From: Clusia tigrina
Lineage: Eukaryota > Arthropoda > Insecta > Diptera > Clusiidae
Length of the DNA: 64,000 nt
Assembly (NCBI GenBank): GCA_920105625.2
Contig: OV050030.1
Coordinates: 210,040,325 to 210,104,324 of the forward strand
Direction: 5' to 3'
Shown here piece after piece: positions 55,373 through 64,000 of this stretch (positions are counted from its first letter, which is position 1; each line of letters starts with the position of its first letter). The notes under the pieces are model-generated. The model did no database searches, had not been told where the DNA came from, and was given only the letters and a program-made list of their open reading frames with translations. The position numbers and the translations under genes are program-made.

Positions 55373-55920
55373 GTTCCCAGCAGCCACCTGCACTGGGGTC
55401 AGCAGGGCAGATAAATGTCCACTCAATGTTCTCCTTCGAAATTTGGAGTTCATTCTCTGCGAAGTCAAATAAGCGAGTTTCTTTTGTTAGTTCCTTCTGT
55501 GCTCCGATGAAGTTTGTCCCATTGTCGCTCCGAATTTTACCCGGCGTACCTCGACGATTCATGAAGTTTCGAAGACAAATTATGAATGCGTCAGTTGACA
55601 GGTTCAGCCACTTCCAGATGAATGGCGCGTGTTGTTAGGCAAATGAATAAGGCTATCCAGCGTTTTTCACGGCGACGACTCACGGCTACGTAAAATTGTC
55701 CACAATAGTCGATACCCTTATAACTGAAAGGAACGTACGTACTGTGTTAAGCGGCCAGCCGGTAGCTGAGCCATGAGCGGTACCTTTGGCTTGGCGCGCG
55801 CTACAATGCATTAGTAGGCGTGTAACTTGATGGTTTTGTGGCATGATGATTGGGCGTCTCGCCGTCGCAGGAAGCAATATGTGGCGTCAATTCGGCGTTT
55901 CGTTGAAACGTAAATTTTCG
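55373..55920 (-). pseudogene. pol: BEL/Pao integrase core, piece 2
   Basis: Minus-strand pieces show D-Y-C-G-Q-F with the first catalytic Asp, L-F-I-C-L-T-T-R-A-I-H-L-E, I-R-S-D-N-G-T-N-F with the second, and A-G-G-C-W-E-R-L-V with the Glu, all BEL/Pao signatures. Several stops and shifts occur. The piece is bounded by the LINE insertion on the right and the gypsy insertion on the left, which falls just after C-W-E-R-L-V. Confidence 0.8.
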
Positions 55921-56296
55921 CAGGATGGGAATATGCGTTTATAGTTCTAGGAACATTAGCCTCTATTCCATCTAGACCGATAGTGCGTGGCGAAGAGTCA
56001 CATCCTGCCCGAGGTAACCCTCCTATTTATAACAGAACACTACGGATCTAGACTGAGGAGTCAATAAACACCTCCCCGGATACAGGGTGTGGAGGAGCAA
56101 ACCTCTATAAAAAACCTCTGGGTTGGAGTAAGACGTCATACGACCCGTGTCGATGCTCAGCCTGGCTGGGGACCCAGGTCAAAAAATAGCCCAGTCGGTA
56201 AGGGAGTGCTCCGGATACTTGGCGTCCTCCAGTTGTATCTAGCTTTACTCGCGCTCACGGACCTCTGCGCGAGCGGTCTCCTCTTGTCCGATACTC

Positions 56297-57598
56297 GTGG
56301 GACCACATATGTCTTTAAAATTAAAATTAAATCCAAAACCAAAGCAGGGTGGTCCTCCCAAAAAACCGACAGAGGCGATCCTGTCTACCGCTAATATAAG
56401 GGTGGCAGACAGATCGATAGCAGCAGGAAGCAGAAGGGGCTTAAGCGTTAGGGCTGGTCCCAGCACGAGTGCTGGTAGTAGGGGGCGGAGAGGCTTGGGA
56501 AAACCGGTCTCTCGTCTCTTTCAGAGGGGTGCTGAAGGAAGAAACCCGGAGGAGGTGGTAAAAACCCAAACGCTGACTGCGGTGAGGGGGCGGGGGGCTA
56601 CCCCGGGGATCTTTCGGCAGCAGATAGTAGAGGGGCCCAGCAGCTCACAGAAGGTTGCTGGGGTAGGCCAGGGGGGGTCGTTTAAACCCGTCCGTCGGTC
56701 TAAGCAGGCCTATTATGATAGGAACGCGGCCATGAGGGTCATGGCCAAAAATGAGGCTGTACCCACAGACCAGCTCAGTGAGGAGCAAGCCAAATCGGTA
56801 GAGTGGGCACGGGGGGTGCTATCCGGCTTGGGCAAACCGGCTGGTACAGCCCCAAAGAGACAACGTTCGGCTGAAGAGGCGGGTGAGGTCGCTAAACGAC
56901 AGAAATACCCATCCAACAGCGAAGTTGTCAAAGGTGGGGGTGAGATGTTGGCCATCATTGACCGGAAGGAGGAGGTCATACCCAAAGAGAAGTGGAGGTG
57001 GGTGGAGCAAGCGATTGCCGAAGTCTACCTCCAAGTCTTAGAGGAAAACCCTGGACCCTTTCTGTCATGATGCGGGCTGGTATCAGGGCAGGTTCAAGCT
57101 TATCGCTTGCGATGACAGCAGGTCAGCCAACTTTTACAAGATCGCGGTAAGCAAGGTTGGCGAGATCTGGCCGGGAGCCAAGCTAGAGACCGTCAGCAGG
57201 GAAGAAGTTCCCAGCAGACACAAGCCCGGGTCTGGATCCCGGCTAAGCCAGCTGAACCGGAGAGAATAGAGGCGGTCTTTAGATCGTGCAACAGGGAGCT
57301 GCCAACCCATAATTGGAAGGTAGCGAAACTCGAGGAGCCAGTGGAAGGTAGGAGGCAGGTGTTGCTGATACTCAACGCTGAGTCCCTTGCCCCACTGGCA
57401 GAGAGAAACGGGGTAGTCAGGTTCGGGTTCGTTGACGCGACCGTTCGGATCTACCGCAGCGACGAGCAAGTTTTGGAACCGGAGGAGATAGAGGGTGACA
57501 AGGCTAGCGAGGCTGGCGGTGGTGAAGAAGGGATCTCCAGCAGCCAAAGGTCGACCGACTCTGAGCAGCTGACCGGGGACGGGCAGCTCTTTGAGTAG
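56297..57598 (+). pseudogene. LINE ORF1 (DUF4780-like), broken
   Basis: The first frame (56297-57070, 257 codons) is basic and Gly/Arg-rich, then has a helical part ending in W-R-W-V-E-Q-A-I-A-E-V. After a stop at 57068 coding signal continues in other frames, with L-P-T-H-N-W-K-V-A-K-L and L-L-I-L-N-A-E-S-L-A-P-L, and R-F-G-F-V-D-A-T-V-R-I-Y, a pattern I associate with the DUF4780 domain of insect LINE ORF1 proteins, ending at 57598 in an acidic tail. It is expected to bind element RNA. Confidence 0.6.
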
Positions 57599-57674
57599 GA
57601 CGACCTTCTTGACTATAACGAAGAAGAGGAGGACGCGGACGTTACGATGGTGGAGGTAAGAAGGACAGATTCTT

Positions 57675-60600
57675 ATGAAGCTGATCCAAATCAACCTCCA
57701 CCATTTGTAAACTCGCCTCTGCGATCTTGATGGTCCGCCTGGGTTCCGGTGGTTTTAACATGGCCCTCATCCAAGAGCCGTGGATGCGGCAACAAAATCT
57801 GCGGTTTGAAGATGAGAGTCTTCAAGAAGATAGCCGCTCAGAGCACAGGTAAGCCTCGTGCTTGTATAGTTGCAAAGGATAACATTAACATCTTTTTGCT
57901 CCCACAGTTAAGTAATGACGATACGGTGGCGGCAAGCATTGAGCTGCAAAATAGCAGTCTCTGGGTAGCCTCCGCATATATGCCTCACGACAAGGACGCT
58001 CCACCGGTGGAGGTTTGGACATTGGTCATGGAGGCAGCCGCAGCCAAAAGGAACTTGGTTGTCTCCAGTGACGTAAACGCACACAACACATTGTGGGGAA
58101 GTTCAAACACTAACGCAAGAGGTGAGTCAGTTTTAGACTTCATTATAGAGAATAAGCTTAGTGTGGTAAATTTAGGCTCAGAGCCGACGTTTATAACACA
58201 AAATAGAAGGGAAGTGCTAGATATTACCCTGACCTTCGATAACTTCGCTAACAATATAAAAAAATGGAGAGTGTCGAATGAAAGTTCCTACTCTGACCAT
58301 CGCTATATACTCGTAGAATACGAAGTGAACTTCTCACTAGCTCCAGTTAAGACCTTTAGAAATATACGGAGAACGGACTGGGGGAAGTATAGGAAAACCC
58401 TCAGGGCCTAGCTGCCAATAAATCCCCCGTCTGATCCCACAGCCCTGAATAGTTTTACACGGCCCTGAATAGTTTTACTGACAGCCGGGTGCCCGGTTGT
58501 AAAACTGAGAGGCAAGGACAAACCACCTTGGTTGTCAATGGATCTAGGCCTTCTCCGGAAGTCCAACAGGCGGTTATTTAATAGGGCTAAAACTTCGGGT
58601 CTGCCCGCGGACTGGGAAGCCTACAAGGCTGAGCTAAAAATATACAAGAAAGCAACCAGAACTGTGCAGCGACAGTCCTAGCAAAATTATTGTAGGGATG
58701 TGGAAGAAACATCGGAAGCAGCTAGACTAAGAAGAATCCAAGCGAGGACACCACACAACCTGGGCTACCTTAAAGGTCCGGGTGATGTATGGAGTGAATC
58801 GAGCGAGGAATCTTTGGTTCTTCTCTTAGATACGCATTTTCCAGGCAGTAGCACAGTGGAGGGTGATAACCCGACACCTAGGGGCAGGCAGTCTGAGATA
58901 GGGAATGCGATAGTTACAGTCGAGAAAGTTCTGCGGGTCCGGATGGAATTTATCCAGCTGAACTGCAACAATCACGAGACATAATTACGCCCTCGGTTGT
59001 GACTGCAATTAGAAGCTGTCTTAACATGGGCTATATTCCGCTGAGATGGAGAGAAACGAAGGTTTCATTCATACCCAAGGCAAGCAGGTCCTCTCATGTA
59101 AATCCTGAAGACTTCAGACCAATCAGTCTCACGTCTTTCCTCCTAAAAACACTGGAGAGATTGATGCACACTTACGGGAAGCTATACCAACTGGTAGAAT
59201 CTCCTCGGCACAACATGCATACACGAAGGGCAAGTTGACAGAGACGGCGTTACACGTACTTATTGGTATAGTCGAAAAAGCCATCCAGCAGAAAGATTTC
59301 GCAATAGCGGCGTTCATTGACATAGATGGCAATTTCAACAACATAAATGCGAATGCCTTTACGGGAGCGTTAGAAGCTCTGGGCGTCGATCCTAATATGG
59401 TAGCGATGGTAGAGATAATACTCGTTAGTAGAAAGGTAACTGCCAGCTTAGGTTCCCACACCTTAAGCAGACAGGTCTGCAAAGGCAATCCTCAGGGAGG
59501 AGTCCTCTCCCCCCCGCTCTGGAATTTGGCGGTAAATTCATTACTGCTAGCCCTAGAGAGGGAGGGTTGCCATGTCGTCGCCTAGGCTGATGACTTGGCA
59601 ATTGTGATCAGAGGGAAATATCCAAACTCTCTTATGGATATTTGGCGCTCTAGCATGACCACGCTTACTGGTTGGACGGGAAGAAGGGGACTAGGGTTAA
59701 ACCCTGAGAAAATGCAATTAATCCTCTTTTCTAAGAAAAATAGATCTCCTGAGGTCTCCCCGCCAACATACAAAGGTGTGGCAATTCCGATTAAGGAGAC
59801 AGTTAGTTATTTGGGACTAGTACTAGATAGAAAACTTACCTGGAAACCCAATATTGAAGAAAGAGTGAGGAAGGCCAATATTGCTTTGTACACATATAAA
59901 AAAGCGGTCGGAATCAGGTGGGGGCTATCCCCACGAATTATGCACTGGCTATACATTTCGGTGGTCAGACCCATATTGCTATATGGAATACTGGTAAGGT
60001 GGCCAGCCACTCAGAAACAAAGCTATTTGAAGCTTCTGAGCAAGGTCCAAAGAATGGCTTTTTTATGCATCTCTGGTGCCTTAAGGACCACGCCTACTAA
60101 AGCTTTAGAAGTAATACTCAACCTACCTACATTAGAGCTGGTAGGGAAACAAGTGGCCGCCACATCAGCACTAAGGCTGAAATGTGCGGCGTTATGGCAT
60201 GATCGGCAGATTGGTCACTCGACTATTGCGCATAACTGGAGAAGTTCTATCCAACACATTGACCACTCTATACCTAATCTCAACTTCGATAGGCACTTCC
60301 AGACACATATTCCGTCTAGAAGAGAGTGGCAAACACCAATGCCATAGAGAAGGGGGGAACTTAATTTTTACACTGACGGATCCAAACTTGACGATAGAGT
60401 CGGTTTTGGAGTTTTCTCACAAGAATTGGACTGGAACTTTCTTTCCGTCTCCCCGACCACTGCAGTGTTTATCAAGCAGAGGTCCTAGCCATAAAGGAGG
60501 TAGCCGTCTACTTAAATAAACATGCCGTAACAAGAAATATTATAAATATCTACTCGGATAGCCAGGCGGCCATCTTGTCAATGAATTCGGTGGCACTGAA

Positions 60601-61195
60601 ATCAAAGGTTGCTCAGGACTGCCGAGCAGCCCTAACTGATATCAGTACCGTTTTCAAGGTACGCGTTATATGGGTTTCGGGGCATAGAGATATTGCGGGA
60701 AACTGGTGGGCTGATGACTTAGTCAGACGGGGTACCAACCTTCCTTTAGGCACGGACAGATGTGAGATTGGAATACCAATTGCCACCTGTAAACTGATGC
60801 TGAAGGATAGGGTCGTGCATGAGACCAATGGGTCTTGGGCACAAGAGGGCACTTGCTTATCGACTAGGCTAATGTGGCCGGAACTTAATAGCAGGACTAG
60901 AGACTTGCTTGCCCTGCCGAGAGAGAATATCTCTAAGGTCGTGGCATGTATAACTGGTCACTGGCTTTTCGGCAGACATGCTCTCAGACTGGGAGTATTC
61001 TCTCATGAATACTGCAGAAGCTGTGGGGATGCGGAGGAGACTGTGGAACATCTCTTCTGTAGTTGCCCCGCTCTGGCTAGAAGCAGAGCGGGCTCTTTAG
61101 GCAAAAACGCTTTTAGCTCTCTTACAGAGGTGTCTAGCGCGAAGATCAAACAAATCCTGCTCTTTATTAGGGCTTCAAAATGGTTCGACGAGTGA
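57675..61195 (+). pseudogene. LINE ORF2: endonuclease, reverse transcriptase, RNase H, broken
   Basis: The start is at 57675 (M-K-L-I-Q-I-N-L-H-H), broken at once by a shift. The endonuclease lies in 57749-58411 with S-S-D-V-N-A-H-N and S-D-H-R-Y-I. RT has F-R-P-I-S-L-T-S-F and G-N-P-Q-G-G-V-L-S-P, and the catalytic Y-A-D-D box is hit by a stop: TAG at 59583-59585 replaces the Tyr directly before A-D-D-L-A-I-V. RNase H shows T-D-G-S near 60378, Y-S-D-S-Q-A-A and S-G-H-R-D-I-A-G-N, and the C-terminus has a C/H cluster (C-R-S-C-G-D and C-S-C-P). The final stop is at 61193-61195. At least six lesions. Confidence 0.85.
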
Positions 61196-61293
61196 ATCGG
61201 AGGTGCGTTGTGGCGCGGTGGTATCACAATGGACCCATGGTGGTCTGAGTGAGCTGGTCCTTGAACCGGCTGCCACATTAACCTAACCTAACC

Positions 61294-63000
61294 AAGTTGC
61301 CTTAAATTATTCATGTTTGGCAGGTAAGCGCCAGCGGTTAGCAGACAGATTTCGTCGGCGGAGAATTTGTTGTGTACGATACGGCAAACAGTGGCGGTGA
61401 GCTCTCCTCTTTTACGTGCACCAGGCTTGGCGTTATGAGCAAATCGTAAAACCCATGCGATGGTTCGTACCAACTTTAGATAAGATGAAATTTTAGTAAA
61501 CTCGATGAATGGCTCACCTGACTTCATGGTAAGAAAAATTCAGTTAGTCATCTGCTCTGATTTGCCATGGTCGGACGTCATTGGCATAACTTCTTTAGGC
61601 CAAAATTCCTCTTTCTGCCGTAAGAATTCAGGGCCCAGTGTCCATCGTGTCGATAGTTCAAACTTAGGCGATGTTGCAGCTCGAGTGGCGTCATCTGCAA
61701 CATTTAGCGACGTCGGCAACCAACGCCATTGCGTCGGCTCCGGGCTAGCCAGAATCTCTGCGATTCGGTGAGCGACAAACTTCTTATAACGGCGCTCAGT
61801 TGAGCGAATCCAAAGGATGACTGTTTTCGAGTCACTCCAAAATATCGTTCGGCTAATGTCAAGGTTGTTGACGATTGAAGTCATCAAGCGGCAACCCAGT
61901 AAGGCTGCTTGCAATTCTAATCGTGGCACACTCATGTCTTTTGGCGGGGCACATCGCGTCTTTGTAGCTACAAATGCGATGTCTACTTCGTCTCCTTTAC
62001 ATATGCGCAGATACACAACTGCAGCATAGGCAGTGGCACTTGCATCAATAAAAATGTGCAATTCTATATAGTCAGCTGTCGTTAAAAATGGCGAATAACA
62101 TCTGGGAGTGGAGAACTGTTCCACCCGTTGGAACCCTTTCCACCACGCGGTCCAGTAGGCTTGCATCTCATATGGCAGTGGTTCATCCCACGTTATTTGC
62201 ATCTTCCAAGTTGTTTGCAATAAAAGTTTTGTATATATCATAAAGTTGGCTAAGAGTCCAAAGGGTTCGTAAGCTGACATTACAATTCCAAGCATCTCAC
62301 GTTTGGTTGGCGGGCGTTTACATTCCAGAACTTCCTTTGGTACCTTGTAAAATTTTAAATGAAACTCAAGTGTGTCCTTTTCTGTATTCCAGTACATGCC
62401 CAAGATTTTCTCTGTACTGTTTCCTCGTTCTAAGTTGAAGGCTTCTCCTTGGATGACATCGTCGCTGTTGAGCTTCGCTTCCAGAGCTTTGGAATTTGAC
62501 AAAAAATTTCGAAGTTTAAAACCGGCGGCAGCATTTATACGTATGGCTTCGAAAGTCACTTCTTCGTCGTCAACGTACGTATTTTCAATGACAGCTGTTG
62601 CTCCCCTTGGCATCGAGGCAACGTGGCTTTCAACATTGATGTTCTTTACGTATTCCGCGCAGCACGGAGAACAGGCAGCGCCAAATATCATGGACACCAT
62701 CTGATACACTTGAATCGGCGTCGAAGTGCATCCATCTCTCCATAGAAATCGTTGTGAATCTTGATCAGCAGCTCTGATGCGGACTTGCAAAAACATCTCT
62801 TGTATATCTCCCGCTACAGCCAGAACACCTTGGTGAGACTTGGCAATGATCGCCCACAGCGGCAGAGCATGCTCCGGGCCTTTCAGCAGAGCAGACTTTA
62901 ATGACGTATTTGACGTAGCTGAGGTGGCATCCAAAACAATCTTGGGCTTCTTGGGCTTGCTGGGATTTACTACTCCAAACTTCGGCAAATACCAAGTGGT
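61294..63000 (-). pseudogene. pol: BEL/Pao reverse transcriptase and RNase H, piece 1
   Basis: A 482-codon frame (62988-61540) begins in RT (F-G-V-V-N-P-S-K-P and I-V-L-D-A-T), has A-G-D-I-Q-E-M-F-L and the catalytic box T-Y-V-D-D, then RNase H with F-I-D-A-S-A-T-A-Y, L-E-L-Q-A-A-L and W-S-D-S-K-T-V, and V-A-D-D-A-T-R in place of the usual N-x-A-D. A short linker frame (61527-61288) leads into the LINE tail. Protease and gag are not present upstream: similarity stops near 63000. Confidence 0.85.
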
Positions 63001-63031
63001 CTCCGGACGTGTTCTGTCCGGACGTGTTCTG
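63001..63031. repeat. 15-bp tandem doublet (CCGGACGTGTTCTGT)
   Basis: Two adjacent copies lie exactly where BEL/Pao similarity ends, so they mark a rearrangement or slippage at the breakpoint. Confidence 0.7.
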
Positions 63032-64000
63032 TTTTGCTCCTACTTTCGAGTAGTAAAACCAGATCAGACACCATAGCTGGGCTCTAAGCTACCGGAGGGG
63101 TCGGCAGGTCGCGGATAGCCGAAAGACCTGTAGTAGCAGGTTAGTTGTGAATAAGTCTCTGACAAATAAGCAATCCCCGACGAGGAGCGGCGGGAACCTG
63201 AGGACGCGGTAAAAAAGCTAGCAAGTCCGTTGAAATTCCTGTGACAGTGGCGAGTTGACACCGCCTCTTTTGAAGTATGTGTCCCCTTCACTTTGCACTC
63301 GCATTGTGAACTTAAAAATCCAGGAGCAACTGACACAAAATGAGTGGTTTCACTGGTCAGCGTCTGTTCTCCATGTTAGGAGCGGCTGTTTAAAACACGA
63401 ATGCCGGCCTTCGGGCTATCAGGATTGAATCCAGTAAGATTCTGATTATGGTATACTGGAAAGGAAGCAGACGACACTGGGCTGGAGTAGTGGATCCCTG
63501 TTACCTCAGTAGGCGGAGTGAAATCTTGCTGAAATGGCTTCCAGAAAGATTCGCTACTTCTTCCGTCCTTTTAAAACCTGGCAGATCTCACAATACGTTC
63601 GAGGCTCGTAGCCACAGCCGTGGCCACGTAGGTTGGGTTGAGATAACTCCCCATTAGTTCCGGCTCGAAGTCTGGCCCTGAACACTTTCCCCATAAGGGA
63701 CAATGTCAACCCCCGCATGGCCTCCCTGAATTCATAATAAGCAGACAACAGGCGTAGCGGATATCTTCAATAGAAGCTCTCTCATCGAAAGATCACCGCC
63801 ACACAGCAAAGTACTGTCAGCATACGGCGTATCAGGTGGACAAAGTGAAAATGATGTAACAGGCGATGCTCAAAGTACACACAGTGACATAATTGGGACA
63901 CCAGTATCTCACTACACGGGCTCCCTTACCACTACAAATTGTAGCCAACAGGAGGTGTGCAAAATGACGACAGTGGAAACAACGGACAAAAAACTACCAG
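63032..64000. other. unassigned DNA, possibly the 5' region of a further LINE
   Basis: Base composition is balanced and there is no long coding frame. A frame starts with ATG at 63964 and runs off the window. The GC content and short frames resemble the 5' region of an I/LOA-type LINE, but I have no motif to prove it. Confidence 0.3.

Larger units (their letters stand above)
55921..61293 (+). mobile_element. LOA-like non-LTR retrotransposon (5' end approximate)
   Basis: A plus-strand LINE with two ORFs: ORF1 and an ORF2 with endonuclease, RT and RNase H, ending in TTAACCTAACCTAACC rather than poly(A). It interrupts BEL/Pao pol between R-Q-L and K-F-T-F. The RNase H domain and the TAACC tail fit the LOA/Jockey-related group of flies. 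No clear target duplication was found. All ORFs are broken. Confidence 0.85.

Noticed and set aside
55905..55921. A target duplication for the LINE (GTTG...TAAATT on both sides).
   Set aside because: The match needs several mismatches and a gap, so it cannot be told from chance.

Overview
This 64 kb window looks like a repeat-dense, AT-rich intergenic or heterochromatic piece of a cyclorrhaphan (higher) fly genome; a tephritid-like fly is my best guess. That is an inference from the element families present (errantivirus with env, Maverick/Polinton, Transib, BEL/Pao, LOA-type LINE with a TAACC tail). I see no convincing single-copy host gene, tRNA, rRNA or CRISPR array. Almost everything is transposable elements nested in one another, most of them broken by frameshifts and stops.

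Left to right: (1) 1-1.8 kb, the integrase end and 3' LTR of an mdg1/412-like Ty3/gypsy element. (2) 2.1-2.4 kb, a GC-rich minisatellite, then remnants of two unidentified genes (2.56-3.41 kb). (3) 3411-6100, a complete-ended Transib/RAG1-like DNA transposon with a 5-bp target duplication (CATCG), CACTGTG ends and a broken RAG1-like transposase; it interrupts one of the unidentified genes. (4) About 6.3-23.7 kb, a degenerate Maverick/Polinton carrying protease, a phospholipase A2-like capsid-associated protein, packaging ATPase, a PX-like protein, integrase with chromodomain, minor capsid, a small basic protein, major capsid, DNA polymerase B and several unknown genes. A young gypsy element with identical LTRs (10749-15576) sits in a TA microsatellite inside it. 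(5) 23683-31025, an errantivirus (LTR, gag, pol, env) on the minus strand, flanked by a TACA duplication; its env frame is still open. (6) 31110-42743, an inverted copy of about 10 kb of the preceding DNA (5'-truncated errantivirus, then Maverick), with a private P-element-like insertion carrying a THAP domain. (7) 42.8-63.0 kb, a minus-strand BEL/Pao pol gene split by a 12 kb gypsy element (43323-55368, AGTC duplication, internal tandem duplication of the integrase region) and by a LOA-like LINE (about 55.9-61.3 kb). (8) 63.0-64 kb, unassigned, LINE-5'-end-like DNA.

The dominant structure is the large imperfect palindrome, arms 16913-26917 and 31110-42743 around a 4.2 kb spacer. The two copies of the errantivirus 3' LTR differ at one site, whereas the 5' and 3' LTRs of the same element differ at about ten, so the second errantivirus is a duplicate and not an independent insertion. 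Divergence between the arms is not uniform: it is around 1% in the centre and several percent at the outer ends, which suggests gene conversion or a mosaic origin.

Functionally, the Maverick genes would have formed a virus-like replication and capsid module and the errantivirus an env-bearing retrovirus-like module. In this window both are inactive as units. The most unusual signals are the Transib element with recombination-signal-like ends whose heptamer-to-A-rich-motif spacers are 14 and 24 bp, the palindrome itself, and the THAP/P-like insertion restricted to one arm.
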